Assembly: GCA_903870275.1 (NCBI GenBank)
Contig: CAIQCK010000014.1
Location: forward strand, 1 to 64,000
Length of the DNA stretch: 64,000 nucleotides
Source: an uncultured bacterium
GTDB lineage: Bacteria; Verrucomicrobiota; Verrucomicrobiia; CAIQCK01
Reading direction: 5' to 3'
Each line of letters starts with the position of its first letter. Positions within the stretch are counted from its first letter, which is position 1. Under the pieces are notes generated by a model, which worked only from the letters and a program-made list of their open reading frames with translations, was not told the origin of the DNA and did not search any database. The translations under genes were made by a program, and so were the position numbers. Below, piece after piece: positions 17,460 through 27,296 of this stretch.

Positions 17460-18110
17460 ATGAGAACTTCCGACACCATGGCACAAACTACTTTCCGTCC
17501 AGGAAACGGGCATCTGACCGCGCCGTTGCATTTGTTGCTCTGTCTGATCGTATCCTTTGCCGCCATGAACACTTCAGCCGAATCCCCCAAGACCTCCGAC
17601 TCCAAAAGCCAGCGCGCCACGTTCGGCGGCGGCTGCTTTTGGTGCATGGAGGCGGTGTTTCAAACCGTGAACGGCGTCCTGTCGTCCACCTCCGGTTTCG
17701 CCGGCGGCACGGCGGTGAATCCGACTTACGAACAGGTCTGCACCGGCACCACCGGCCACGCCGAAGTCATCCAGCTTGAGTTCGACCCGGCCCGCATCTC
17801 CTACGAAAAACTGCTGGAGATTTTCTGGAAAGCGCACGATCCGACGACATTGAACTGCCAGGGCCATGACCGCGGCACGCAATACCGTTCCATCATCCTC
17901 TACCACACCGAAGCGCAGAAAATCGCCGCCGAAAAATCGAAACGCGAGGCGCAGGCCCGTTTCAAAAACCCGATCGTCACCCAGATCATCCCGCTGGTGA
18001 AGTTCTACCGGGCCGAGGATTATCATCAGGATTATTTCCGCAAGCATCCCGACGCCGCCTACTGCCGCATCGTGATCCAACCCAAGGTGGATAAGTTGAA
18101 GGAACACTGA
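17460..18110 (+). CDS. msrA: Peptide methionine sulfoxide reductase A, probably exported
   Basis: 216 residues. It reduces methionine-S-sulfoxide in proteins using a catalytic cysteine. The family signature GGGCFWCMEAVF is present, with the catalytic Cys at about C59. TGHAEVIQLEFDP, HDPTTLNCQGHDRGTQYRS and EDYHQDYF are further MsrA landmarks. Residues about 20-40 form a hydrophobic signal-like segment, so the protein may be periplasmic. In-frame ATGs at 17478 and 17565 are alternatives; the last would give a cytoplasmic form. It stands alone, convergent with the GH106 gene. Confidence 0.93.
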   Translation: MRTSDTMAQTTFRPGNGHLTAPLHLLLCLIVSFAAMNTSAESPKTSDSKSQRATFGGGCFWCMEAVFQTVNGVLSSTSGFAGGTAVNPTYEQVCTGTTGHAEVIQLEFDPARISYEKLLEIFWKAHDPTTLNCQGHDRGTQYRSIILYHTEAQKIAAEKSKREAQARFKNPIVTQIIPLVKFYRAEDYHQDYFRKHPDAAYCRIVIQPKVDKLKEH

Positions 18111-18171
18111 CTGGAGGAAACTTCCGCCCTCGCAGAGTTTGGAACCGCGCCACTTTGGCTAAAACCGTCTC

Positions 18172-20949
18172 TCATTTCGGCGCGGTCATCTTCACGGATT
18201 GCAAAACCACCGGGCCAAGAAGGCCGGAGTCGGTCAGCGGCCATTGGGAAGCATCGAACCGTTTGCCGCCGATGCCAATGAAGTTGATGTCGTAAAAATT
18301 GCGCCACTTCACACCGCGCCGATCCAGGTCGCGAATGCGGTTGGCCGCAAGATTGGTCACTTCAACTTCAAGCACGTTGTCGTGGGGTTTCAAGTCGCTC
18401 ACCACGACCCGGAACGGAGGCAGCAACAGCGTGCCGAGGTCGCGTCCGTTGAGCCGCACGCGTGCGCTCTCGCATACCTTGCCAAGATCAAGCCGCCAGC
18501 CATCCGCCGAGCGGGCCGGCGCATCGAAGCGCATCGTGTAGCGCGCGGTGCCGGCGAAAACCCGGGCGTCGTCGCCGCCGAGTTCGGTCCACGACGCCAG
18601 TTTCCCGGCCGCAACCGGCGGCGGCAATGCCGGGCCGCCCGCGCTGAATTCCACCCGCCAGTCGCCTGCGAGCGCCACGGACTCTCCATCGGCTTGCCAG
18701 TAACGCCATGCTTGCCCGCCCACCTCGCGGTCGGCAAACGTCCGCACGATGACAGACTCGCCCGGCTGCAACTGCAAATAAACCTGCGTCTGACCGTTGC
18801 GGGATCGCGCCGCACCGATGCCCGTGCGACCGGTCATGGGATCCATAAGTGCCACGGACTTGGCATCAGTCGCCAGCGGCAGCCAGTCATCCACCAGCTG
18901 CTCGCCGCTGTTGGCGATGAAGTAATGACGGGTATATTCAAGCTCTGGAAGCGCATGGTCCACGCCGCGAGGGCCTCTGGTGACCGACGCGCGTCGGATG
19001 AACCGCAGGCCGGCGTGGTCCGTCAACGCCTCGCGCGGCACGCCGGCCTTCGTCAACAACGGCTCGACTTCGCCGACTTGCACGCAACCCCTGGCGCGAG
19101 CCAGCAACTTTTTCAGTTCCGCCCGCCGATGCTCCAGGTCTGCCGCACCCGGCACGTCCGCGGGCAGATGGTCCGCAAAGACAACCTTCGCGCCGGCTTC
19201 GGCGAGCGCGATCATTTTTTCCAAGGTCGCCAGCGGCATGTGTTCGCACGGCGGGACGAGGAGCGCACGGTAGTCGCCGCCGCAGACAATCGAAGCGCCA
19301 GCGACCTTGGCGTCCTGAAGTTGCGCGTCGGAAACGTAGTCGAATGCGAAACCGCGCTGCCAGAGTTTTGCCGCCAGCGTGCCGACCGGCTGTTTTTCCA
19401 GCCAGTCGCGGTGATGAACCGAGTTGCCGACGAGCGTGCCGTCCGGGTTGTGCCAGAGATCGTGGACGGGCCAGTAGAGCAACACATCGTTGTCGGCACT
19501 GCCAGACTGGAGGACGGATTGGCAGCGGCGGATGTAGGCCGCGAGCGCCGGCGCGTCGCGCCAGATGGAGTTGCGCGGGTTGAGTTGTGTGGTGGCGTAA
19601 AAAAGCCACCCGGGCCACGGCGCCTCGTCGGGCGAGTAAATCGTGCCGTGGAAAATGACGTGATTGATGCCACTGACGTAAAACTCGTCGAGGAGCGTTT
19701 TCAAATCAGCGAACGTCTCAGTGAAATGCTGCTTCAACCACGTGCCGGTCTCCGAGGCGACCAGCCGCTTGCCGGTGACATGCGCAGCGGACGACGCGAA
19801 TTTGCACACGAGCAGGCTACGGTCGCTCGCATACATCTCCGTCTCCGGAATGTCGGCGGCCGCGTAATGGTCGAGCAGGTTGCCCGGCGAACCATGCGCC
19901 TGATTTCGCGTGAGGAATCCTTTCGTGCGCGCCCATGCCGCCCATTCCTTGAGATAGGCGAGATGCAGGTCCGACATCGTTTCGCGATAATCCGTCTTCA
20001 CGCGCGCGACCAGGTCGGGATCGCCCTGGCCGAAGAATGCCGGCAGTTGCGAGCGCAGATCGTAGCCACGCCGCGCCCCGAACTCGTCGAACAATGCCGG
20101 CGTCCAGTCGGCGGCGAAGTATTCGTAGGAATCGTGATACTGCGAACGCGGAAGCAGGCCGTGATAACTGGCGAACGCCATATCGAACCGCGTGAGATAC
20201 CGGCGCATCGCCGCCGCGGAAAATGGATCGAGCACGCTGCCTTCGGCGCCGGGCGCGGCGCGCTTCACGCGCTGGATCGGCGTCATCCGCGACAAGGCAA
20301 AAAGCCGCCACTGGCCGGGCGGCGCGGTCCAGTCGAGTTGGCCGCTTGTGTCCGTCTGGTCCGTCAAGTCCAGCCGCTTGCCGGTTTCGGAGACAGCGAT
20401 GAGCGACTGCAACTCGACGACAGCGCCCTTGCCGGCTGCGAGTTTGCCGTCACCATCGGCCTTCACGGCGGCGGTCACAGGCGCGTGTCGCGGCGGCAGC
20501 TTCACGGAAAAGCGCGCGCCGCCGGCGACGACAAAGTTCGTCGAGACCAGCTTCGACGACGCGATGGCGGGCGTGACGTTCGGCCCGCCAAACGGCCAGC
20601 CGCTGCCGGTGGTCATGTCCACGCCCATGCCGAGCCGCCGCGCTTCGGCACAGGCATGGTTGAGCATCTCCATCCATTTCGGGCTGAGATACTCGATGAA
20701 CTTGTCCTCCCAGCCCTTCGCGCCGTAGATCGGAATGATGTGGACGCCGCCCCAGCCCGCGTCGTGGTAGCGCGTCAACTCCCGCGTCAGGTTTTCCTTG
20801 TCCACCGCACTGCCCATCCACCACCAGTAGCTCCATGGCCGGCATTCCTTCGTTGCTTCCGGCCACGCCAGCGAATCGGGGGAATCAGCCGCGGCAGCAA
20901 CAACGACGCCGAGGACGAATGCTGTCAGACACGCCAGAATTTTCTTCAT
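18172..20949 (-). CDS. Exported GH106-like alpha-L-rhamnosidase
   Basis: 925 residues with a signal peptide (MKKILACLTAFVLGVVVAAAA). The mature start, CRPWSYWWWMGSAVDKENLTREL followed by DAGWGGVHIIPIYG, is the typical N-terminal pattern of GH106 enzymes, which remove alpha-L-rhamnose with inversion and calcium dependence. DMTTGSGWPFGGPNV and the C-terminal galactose-binding-like domain (RLNGRDLGTLLLPPFRV, LEVEVTNLAANRIRDLD) also match the family. GH106 genes are typical of rhamnogalacturonan and rhamnose-rich glycan loci. It is the last gene of the long minus-strand operon that starts near 34942. The ribosome binding site is not ideal: GGGAG directly abuts the ATG. Confidence 0.85.
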   Translation of the reverse strand: MKKILACLTAFVLGVVVAAAADSPDSLAWPEATKECRPWSYWWWMGSAVDKENLTRELTRYHDAGWGGVHIIPIYGAKGWEDKFIEYLSPKWMEMLNHACAEARRLGMGVDMTTGSGWPFGGPNVTPAIASSKLVSTNFVVAGGARFSVKLPPRHAPVTAAVKADGDGKLAAGKGAVVELQSLIAVSETGKRLDLTDQTDTSGQLDWTAPPGQWRLFALSRMTPIQRVKRAAPGAEGSVLDPFSAAAMRRYLTRFDMAFASYHGLLPRSQYHDSYEYFAADWTPALFDEFGARRGYDLRSQLPAFFGQGDPDLVARVKTDYRETMSDLHLAYLKEWAAWARTKGFLTRNQAHGSPGNLLDHYAAADIPETEMYASDRSLLVCKFASSAAHVTGKRLVASETGTWLKQHFTETFADLKTLLDEFYVSGINHVIFHGTIYSPDEAPWPGWLFYATTQLNPRNSIWRDAPALAAYIRRCQSVLQSGSADNDVLLYWPVHDLWHNPDGTLVGNSVHHRDWLEKQPVGTLAAKLWQRGFAFDYVSDAQLQDAKVAGASIVCGGDYRALLVPPCEHMPLATLEKMIALAEAGAKVVFADHLPADVPGAADLEHRRAELKKLLARARGCVQVGEVEPLLTKAGVPREALTDHAGLRFIRRASVTRGPRGVDHALPELEYTRHYFIANSGEQLVDDWLPLATDAKSVALMDPMTGRTGIGAARSRNGQTQVYLQLQPGESVIVRTFADREVGGQAWRYWQADGESVALAGDWRVEFSAGGPALPPPVAAGKLASWTELGGDDARVFAGTARYTMRFDAPARSADGWRLDLGKVCESARVRLNGRDLGTLLLPPFRVVVSDLKPHDNVLEVEVTNLAANRIRDLDRRGVKWRNFYDINFIGIGGKRFDASQWPLTDSGLLGPVVLQSVKMTAPK

Positions 20950-21008
20950 CTCCCGTTTTGCCTCTCCGTCGGCGGCGGCCGCCGATTTGTTCGCGACGCG
21001 CCGGACGC

Positions 21009-22988
21009 TTATTGGATCGCAAACTGTTTGCGAACAAGCTCTGCAAGCTCCACCGGGTTCGCTTGGTTCATGCGTTCCAGCACACGGAGCCAGCGATAGG
21101 ACAGGTTGCCCGCCTCGATCGGCGTCTGATGCTTGAACAGATTATCGAACGCGCGTTTCCGTCGGCGATATTCCCGCTGGATTCTGTCGAACCGCTCCGT
21201 GAAGCCATCGAGATACGCCTGCGCAAACGCCGCCGGCTGTGTCAACATCGGCAGCCGCTTGTTGACCGGGCTGGCGTAAGCCGGCGCGGTCTCGGCGAGG
21301 CTGCGCCGGTAATCGGTGAACGTGCCCGTGTGATCCGCCACAATGATTTCGACGGGCATGCCGGCCCGATTCTCGACAACCACTTCGTCGCCGTCGTCAA
21401 AGATGACCTGTCCATTGAGCTGGCAACGGCCCACGATCCAGTTGGACACGGCCGTCTGTCCCAGCAACCGGGCGAACGTCACGGCGTAGGATTCATTGGC
21501 GAACTTCGAAGCTACAATTTTGTCCGTGGCGACACCGCCAATGAAGTCGCGCTCGAAGTAAGGCGAGTAAATGGTCAAGCCATGATAGCCCGTGCTCCTG
21601 CCGTAGTAACGCTCGCCCAACTTGTGCGTCGTGGTATGGGCTGGCAGGTTCATCCCCAACTGCCGACAGGCCAGCCGGCGGTTCAGGATGTAGTCCGTGT
21701 ATTCCTCCGAAAACAGCATCGCGTCCAGCAGGCTCTTGCCGTCGTCCAGATGCTCGGCCACGCCCCACTTTTGCATCCGGATGATCTTCAACAGCGGCTG
21801 CAGCATGCCGGGCTGTTTGATCTCAATGAGAAATACACCACGACGACCTTGAAGCGGCTGGCGCAAGGACAGCGAACTGACAAGCCGGCCGATGTTGATG
21901 TATTCCACGTCGCTGTATTCGCGCAGGTAGTTGATGATGAACGCGCGGGCCTTTTCATACAGAAGCAGCTTGGCCCGTTGCTCCTCGTCGGACGGCACCA
22001 CCGGCTGGTCCATCACGGAATCAAAGATCAGTTCACCCTCCTCGATCCGCCCGCCTGGCAACCACTCCACCTGCATGTAAAATTCCGAACCAAGACCCAG
22101 GAGTGATTCTTCAGAGACCGTGTCTTCCTTGAACCCAATCAGCGCCGCATACATCCGGTTGCGCCATTCGATCTGGTTGACATCATCCCGCCGCAACTCC
22201 GCCGGGACGGCGTCCTGAAATTGTTGCCGAAGTGCCTCGAACACCGCCTGCAACTGGTCCGCCGGCATTCCGATGAAATCATACGGCGCAAAATCCGCGG
22301 TGCCAAACCCCTGCCCGACCATGAAGAACGCGATCTCTGGATGACACAAGCGGTTGTATTGGGCCGCACCGTCTTTGATCTCCGCGAGCAACTGCCGCCG
22401 CTCGGCTTCCTCCACCGCGCCCAGGCCGGCAAATTCCTGGCACGTGAGAAATCGTGTGCCGAATTCGCGGTTGAAGTAGTAAATCTCGCGTCCGCCAATG
22501 CCGATCCGCGAGTCGAGGATCATCCGCTGCATGTCCGACGGCGAACGCGGCAACGGATTGATGCGCCAGCTCTCGCCGCGCCCCCGGATCGCGTTGCGCA
22601 CCCGCTCATCGCGGACGCGGAGAAACTTGATCTGTTCCTTGGGCACGAGCTCCTGCACAATCTCGTCCGCCAGGAACGCCAGGTCCATCCGCGACGGGTC
22701 GGGCCGGATCAAAACCGTGCCTTCTTCCATCACGAGGTCCACGGAGTTGTCCAACTCGGCGACTTCTTCCGCTTCGGTCAGCGCGGGCTGGCCCACCGCA
22801 AGGCGCTGGTCGTTGAGGAGCTGCAAATACGTCGCGCGTTGCGTGGCATGAATGCCCGGCAACGTTACAATGGTCCGGCTGTTGATGAAAACCGTGGCGA
22901 TCTTCGACTTGAGCTTGCCATCCGGGCTCGTAGCCGACAACGATTCGCCGATAATTCTGGGTGTCATGGAAACCTGACTCTGGGGCAT
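21009..22988 (-). CDS. Hypothetical protein (659 aa), conserved-looking, no family recognised
   Basis: ATG 22988 has AAGG five bases upstream; 22967 is an alternative. There is no signal peptide or membrane helix, so it appears cytoplasmic. It is charged and evenly composed with few cysteines, so it looks like a well-folded multi-domain protein. An early segment reads TVFINSRTIVTLPGIHATQRATYLQLL. Near residues 510-540, a segment (NWIVGRC...VIFDDGDEVVVEN) loosely recalls the metal-binding loop of atypical kinases; this is weak inference. The C-terminus is helical and basic (YREYRRRKRAFDNLF-like). It lies between the isomerase-like gene and the GH106 gene with gaps of 47 and 59 bases, clearly in the operon, yet does not resemble any carbohydrate enzyme I know. 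Confidence 0.7.
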   Translation of the reverse strand: MPQSQVSMTPRIIGESLSATSPDGKLKSKIATVFINSRTIVTLPGIHATQRATYLQLLNDQRLAVGQPALTEAEEVAELDNSVDLVMEEGTVLIRPDPSRMDLAFLADEIVQELVPKEQIKFLRVRDERVRNAIRGRGESWRINPLPRSPSDMQRMILDSRIGIGGREIYYFNREFGTRFLTCQEFAGLGAVEEAERRQLLAEIKDGAAQYNRLCHPEIAFFMVGQGFGTADFAPYDFIGMPADQLQAVFEALRQQFQDAVPAELRRDDVNQIEWRNRMYAALIGFKEDTVSEESLLGLGSEFYMQVEWLPGGRIEEGELIFDSVMDQPVVPSDEEQRAKLLLYEKARAFIINYLREYSDVEYINIGRLVSSLSLRQPLQGRRGVFLIEIKQPGMLQPLLKIIRMQKWGVAEHLDDGKSLLDAMLFSEEYTDYILNRRLACRQLGMNLPAHTTTHKLGERYYGRSTGYHGLTIYSPYFERDFIGGVATDKIVASKFANESYAVTFARLLGQTAVSNWIVGRCQLNGQVIFDDGDEVVVENRAGMPVEIIVADHTGTFTDYRRSLAETAPAYASPVNKRLPMLTQPAAFAQAYLDGFTERFDRIQREYRRRKRAFDNLFKHQTPIEAGNLSYRWLRVLERMNQANPVELAELVRKQFAIQ

Positions 22989-23035
22989 GTTACCTTGTCA
23001 CCACGGTTCACTGCCATATCAAAACGACGCGCCGT

Positions 23036-24472
23036 TTAACACACTCGCCGCACCTCCAGGCCGAGGATGGCACCGAGCTTCTCGATTTTGCCGGCGACGT
23101 GGCCGACGCCGATGGCGCAGTGGTGCGCGGGACCGGCCGTGGACCACGCGTTCATGAACGCCTTCGCGCCGACGCTGAAACGGTAGCGGCTGTTGGTGTT
23201 GCCGATCTGCAAGACCGCGCCGGCCACCGACTCGCCCTCCGCCATCAGCAGCGACAATTTGCCGCCCGCGCCCTGGACCACCGAAAGCAGCGTCACCGGG
23301 CCGTGCTTGACGGTCATCTGGATCGAAAGCCCCTTACCCGGCTTGCCGTGATACACCGGCACCGGCACCAGGCCGACGCGCCCCTCGGCAATCGCGAAAT
23401 GCGCCGGCCCGTCGTGGCCGAGAAAGACCACGTCGTCCTTGAAATCGGCCAGATATAATTCGCTGAACGAGCCGCCGACACCGAAAAGGTCCATGATCTT
23501 CATGGCCTGCACGTTCTTGACCTCGCACTCGCCCGCCACAGGAACGCCGCGGCCAGTGAGCAACGTGTTTCCCGCAATCACGGAAGTGACGATGTCCTGA
23601 TACGGGTTGCCCTCGACGCTCTCGTAGTAATAGGCCATCGAGCCGAGGTTGCGGGCGGCCACCAGCGCGTCGAGCGCGCAGGAAGTCCGGGCGGCGCGAA
23701 CGATTTCGGCGGCTTCACACTCCGGCGACACGTCGAACTCGCGCCGGAACTGTTCGACCTTCTTCCCCGCCTCCGAGTCGGTCACGGCCTCGCGCAACCG
23801 GTGCAGCTCGCACATTTCCAGCAACTCGAAGTGGTTGCCGAACGCAACCGACTGCTGGGTCATGTCGCTGTAAACGTCGAGCATCCCGCAATAGTAGTGC
23901 CCCAGCACGCCGACTCGGTTCCGCCTCATGCCCGTCGCGACCTTCGCGGCGTCCGCCCAGTCGCGGATGTCCCGCCACGCCGCGTCGTCCTGGAGGTGGC
24001 CGGTGACGAGATGATAAGCAACGCCCGCGCGGTTGAAGACGCACGCGATCTCCGGCGCGGAACACGCCTGGCAATGTTCGAGCCAGACGCCGGTCATCAA
24101 CCCACGGTCGCCGAGCGCGTTGAACTTCGCGTAGTCCAGTTGCGGCACGGGTTGGAGGTTGAGCACCACCACCGGCACCCCGACGTGCTGCACCACCGGC
24201 AATACCGTCGAGCTGAGCGCGTAGGTCGAAACGTAGAGAAAAATGAACTCAACCTCCTCGCGCCGGAACAGCGACGCCACTTCGCGCGCCCTGGCCGGAT
24301 TGTCCACCATGCCGGCGTCCACCAGTTCGACCCCAAAGCCGCGGAGTTTGCCCGCAATCTGCGCTTGATAGCCCATCAGCCGGTCCAACAGGCCGCCAAA
24401 CTGCGGCCAATAGGTGTCGAGACCGACGCCGAAAAGGCCGATGCGAGTTTTCTTCTGCGTGTTGTTGTTCAT
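23036..24472 (-). CDS. L-fucose/L-arabinose isomerase-like protein
   Basis: 478 residues. ATG 24472 has an excellent GGGAGGTG site; the frame continues upstream but that is shadow. The N-terminus (RIGLFGVGLDTYWPQFGGLL), LYVSTYALSSTVLPVVQHVGVPVVVLNLQP and GHYYCGMLDVYSDMT match the fold and order of the FucI/AraA-like sugar isomerase family, which interconvert aldoses and ketoses using a divalent metal. Such proteins often lack a fully conserved metal site, and I cannot confirm one here. No signal peptide is seen, so it is cytoplasmic. It starts 13 bases after the GH-like gene upstream. It may process the deoxy-sugar released by the neighbouring rhamnosidase or fucosidase-like enzymes. Confidence 0.8.
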   Translation of the reverse strand: MNNNTQKKTRIGLFGVGLDTYWPQFGGLLDRLMGYQAQIAGKLRGFGVELVDAGMVDNPARAREVASLFRREEVEFIFLYVSTYALSSTVLPVVQHVGVPVVVLNLQPVPQLDYAKFNALGDRGLMTGVWLEHCQACSAPEIACVFNRAGVAYHLVTGHLQDDAAWRDIRDWADAAKVATGMRRNRVGVLGHYYCGMLDVYSDMTQQSVAFGNHFELLEMCELHRLREAVTDSEAGKKVEQFRREFDVSPECEAAEIVRAARTSCALDALVAARNLGSMAYYYESVEGNPYQDIVTSVIAGNTLLTGRGVPVAGECEVKNVQAMKIMDLFGVGGSFSELYLADFKDDVVFLGHDGPAHFAIAEGRVGLVPVPVYHGKPGKGLSIQMTVKHGPVTLLSVVQGAGGKLSLLMAEGESVAGAVLQIGNTNSRYRFSVGAKAFMNAWSTAGPAHHCAIGVGHVAGKIEKLGAILGLEVRRVC

Positions 24473-24485
24473 AAACACCTCCCAA

Positions 24486-27287
24486 TCATCGCCAATCAAC
24501 GGAGAGTAATTCGTATTCGTCCAACGCCGGCAGCCGAATGGAGACCACCTCACCGCTCTGCTCGTGGGACAACAGCTTGCCGCTCCAAAGCGCGTGAACA
24601 TCGGAAACCCGTGCGCCCGACGGAACCCGCACGCGAACCACCAGGTTGGAGATCGGCTGCCAATCCTCGGTGCGGTCCAACGAGTCGCGCTGCTGGTTGA
24701 GAAGGTGCACCAGATAACGATGCGGTTGTTGATACAGCGACACACCGACAATCCCGGAAGCTTCGACGCGCACCGGCAGTTCGCCGTTCGCCAGCCACCG
24801 GACGGCGTTCGCAAAGAGCCGTTCGATTTTGGGAGACGGCTGCGCGCATTGTGCGGCGTCGAGCCGGCCGGGCAGGTAAACGGCGCGACCTTTGCCGAAC
24901 GAATGCGTCACAATCGCGGGAACGGATTCGTCCGGCGCGCCGTCCGTCTTGAGCCACGCGGCGACGGAGGCCGCGTCCGCGCTGACGACGACATGAGGCT
25001 CCGTGTGCTCAATGCCGGAGCGGTCGCCCGCGATTCCTTCGTTCAACGGATGCTTCGCCGGTTCAATGACGCGCGCCATCGCCGGAAGCACGCTGCGGTA
25101 GTGGACTCCCAACACATCGGCGAGCGCAAAATCGTCCCGCCGCCTGCCCTTCTCGTCGTAAAGCGATGTTTCGTGCGTGGCGAGCAACCCGCCGCCGTTT
25201 TCAACGAAGCGCCGGACCGCCGCCACCTGCGCGTCGGACATGAGCGCCACATTGGCGAGGCAAAGCACCCGGCAACCTTGCAGCGACTCCTCGAAATGCG
25301 GTCGGTGCAATGTGACGACCGGCAGGCCGGAGCGCATCAGCGCCGAATACGCGCCAACATAGGGCGCAAGGAAGCGGTCCTGTTTATAGCTGACGCGCGG
25401 CGGGCGCGGCGTGGACGATTGCGTTTGCGAAGTGTGCAAATCGCGGGGCAGCGCCAGAAATTTCACCGCCGCCGTCGTCTCGAAATCCAGCTCCGCCGCG
25501 TGGCGGGCCATGAAGTCGAAGATCGGCTTCATGCCGGGCGTGCTCCAGAAGTTCGGATAAGCGCCGTTGGCCAGCCCCTGAAATGCGAGCCAGCGCGCCT
25601 CGTGCTCCGTGAAGTGGCGGTGCGGATAGATGTTAAACAACACCGGGACGTGAAACACGCTGGAGTAGCCGGCCATTTCGCCCGCCCGCCACGCCGTGTG
25701 CATCCACGGCCGCGGACTGTAAACCTCCGTGAGCGTCGCGTCGTAACAATCCGCGCAGTTCGATTTCGGATGCGAGTGGAATGTCGTCAGCGCGCCGGGC
25801 TTGGCGGCCTTGACCGTTTCGGAAAACGCGCGCGTGATGTCGCCGAAGGTCCGATACATCATCTCGGTCCATCGCCGGGCATCCGGGTCGTTTTCGACGT
25901 CGCCCACCGGCTGCGGATCGGAACCGAATTCCGCCCAGCACGCCCAGCCCATCCTGATCTTCGCGAGTTTTTCGACCGGCATCGGCTCCCCGAACATCTC
26001 CTGGTATTTTCGGCGGCAGTGCTCGCAAAAACAAAACTGCGGTGTCAGGCCGTCCACGTAAAGGCCGGCGGGTTTGTATTTCGTGAAAACCTCCGTCAAC
26101 AAATCGAGGAGAAATTTCCGGTAACGCGGGTTGTTGACGCACGTGTAGCGCGTGTCGCCGCGATCGGCGCCATAAGCCCGGCGCGATGCGATGTGACCTT
26201 CTGCGTCGCGCACGGCGCAATCCGCGAACAGCGGATTGTCGGCGTACACGGCATTGGGATTCATGTAAAACACGATCTTCACGCCAGTCCGCGAACCTTC
26301 CTCAACGGCTTCGCGCAGGTAATCCAGTTGTCCGAGGCCCGGCGCGTGCGGTGCCACGTCGCTCTGGAAAAACGCCTCGCCACCCCAGAAGCAACCTAGC
26401 CGCAACGCTTCGCCACCGTTGGCGGCCACCTGCCGGACCAACTGCCGGATGTCGCCGGCGTGCCGGTGAGCCAGTTCTTCGCGCCAGGAATCCTTGGTAT
26501 ACCAGCGCGGCACGCGCATCCAGTCCGGCAGCCGCTTCTTGCCGGCAACAAGGGAATCTTCCGTCAACGCCGGCAGCGCAGCGGTTTCAACGCGCGGCGG
26601 CGTTGCCGGAAGCGAACGCAAGCGTAGCGCATATTCAGTGTCCTCGTCGGCGGGCGTGTAAGCGGTTTCATCCGTCAGACAGATCGCGACCAGCCGCGGA
26701 TTGAACGCCGGTTCCGCCTGCCGCCACTTCATCGGCGCATACACCGTGGCGGCCGTGCGACGGGCGCGCACGCGGAACTTCCAGCGGCCCGATTCCAGCT
26801 TCACGGTTGAAGCGCCGGCAGCCAGATCGCTGAGCGCGCGCTCATCGCACAAAGCGCGCCACTTCCAGCCGCGTTCACCCGCCGGCTGGTTCGCCCAAAC
26901 GCCCAACACCTTCTGTTCACCGCCGGTTTCCGCCACTGCGTCAAAAGCCTCCACGCCGCCGCTGGGACAACAGATGCGCGCCCAAAGCCGGTAGCTTCCA
27001 GCGTGCGGCACATCCACGACAAACGTGGCCGAACTCACCATCTTCTCATCGGGTTCTTCGATGGCGATGATCGGAACAAGGAAATCACCCATCGCTTTCG
27101 CGTCGCGCAGATTCACACTCGACGCACGAATCATCCACGGCGAAAGCTCCCCGGCGTCCTGCGCCGCCACCCAGACGCGCGAGGCCGGACACTCCGCCGC
27201 TGCGAAGCACAGCACCCCGGCCACTGCCGCTTGCGCGACAAGCCGGAGCGAATTGCGAACTCCTGCCTGGAACTCGTTCGTTGTCAT
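24486..27287 (-). CDS. Exported glycoside-hydrolase-like TIM-barrel protein with GATase-like domain
   Basis: 933 residues. ATG 27287 is preceded by AAGGG overlapping the previous stop region. The N-terminal signal region ends near VLCFAAAECPAS. It is followed by a beta-sandwich (ATFVVDVPHAGSYRLWARI), then a TIM barrel at about residues 270-590 (EALRLGCFWGGEAFF, GVKIVFYMNPNAVYADNPLFAD, AGLYVDGLTPQFCFCEHCRRKY). About residues 640-800 look like the beta-galactosidase trimerisation (glutamine-amidotransferase-like) domain (LMSDAQVAAVRRFVENGGGLLATHETSLYD). The FCFCEHCRRKY cysteine cluster is common in uncharacterised barrel proteins of this type and probably binds metal. The substrate is unknown. 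Confidence 0.7.
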   Translation of the reverse strand: MTTNEFQAGVRNSLRLVAQAAVAGVLCFAAAECPASRVWVAAQDAGELSPWMIRASSVNLRDAKAMGDFLVPIIAIEEPDEKMVSSATFVVDVPHAGSYRLWARICCPSGGVEAFDAVAETGGEQKVLGVWANQPAGERGWKWRALCDERALSDLAAGASTVKLESGRWKFRVRARRTAATVYAPMKWRQAEPAFNPRLVAICLTDETAYTPADEDTEYALRLRSLPATPPRVETAALPALTEDSLVAGKKRLPDWMRVPRWYTKDSWREELAHRHAGDIRQLVRQVAANGGEALRLGCFWGGEAFFQSDVAPHAPGLGQLDYLREAVEEGSRTGVKIVFYMNPNAVYADNPLFADCAVRDAEGHIASRRAYGADRGDTRYTCVNNPRYRKFLLDLLTEVFTKYKPAGLYVDGLTPQFCFCEHCRRKYQEMFGEPMPVEKLAKIRMGWACWAEFGSDPQPVGDVENDPDARRWTEMMYRTFGDITRAFSETVKAAKPGALTTFHSHPKSNCADCYDATLTEVYSPRPWMHTAWRAGEMAGYSSVFHVPVLFNIYPHRHFTEHEARWLAFQGLANGAYPNFWSTPGMKPIFDFMARHAAELDFETTAAVKFLALPRDLHTSQTQSSTPRPPRVSYKQDRFLAPYVGAYSALMRSGLPVVTLHRPHFEESLQGCRVLCLANVALMSDAQVAAVRRFVENGGGLLATHETSLYDEKGRRRDDFALADVLGVHYRSVLPAMARVIEPAKHPLNEGIAGDRSGIEHTEPHVVVSADAASVAAWLKTDGAPDESVPAIVTHSFGKGRAVYLPGRLDAAQCAQPSPKIERLFANAVRWLANGELPVRVEASGIVGVSLYQQPHRYLVHLLNQQRDSLDRTEDWQPISNLVVRVRVPSGARVSDVHALWSGKLLSHEQSGEVVSIRLPALDEYELLSVDWR

Positions 27288-27296
27288 GCTCAACCC

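Noticed and set aside
18199-21099. 966-codon plus-strand frame opposite GH106
   Set aside because: Shadow of the GH106 gene; repetitive Arg/Ala/Val composition and no motifs.
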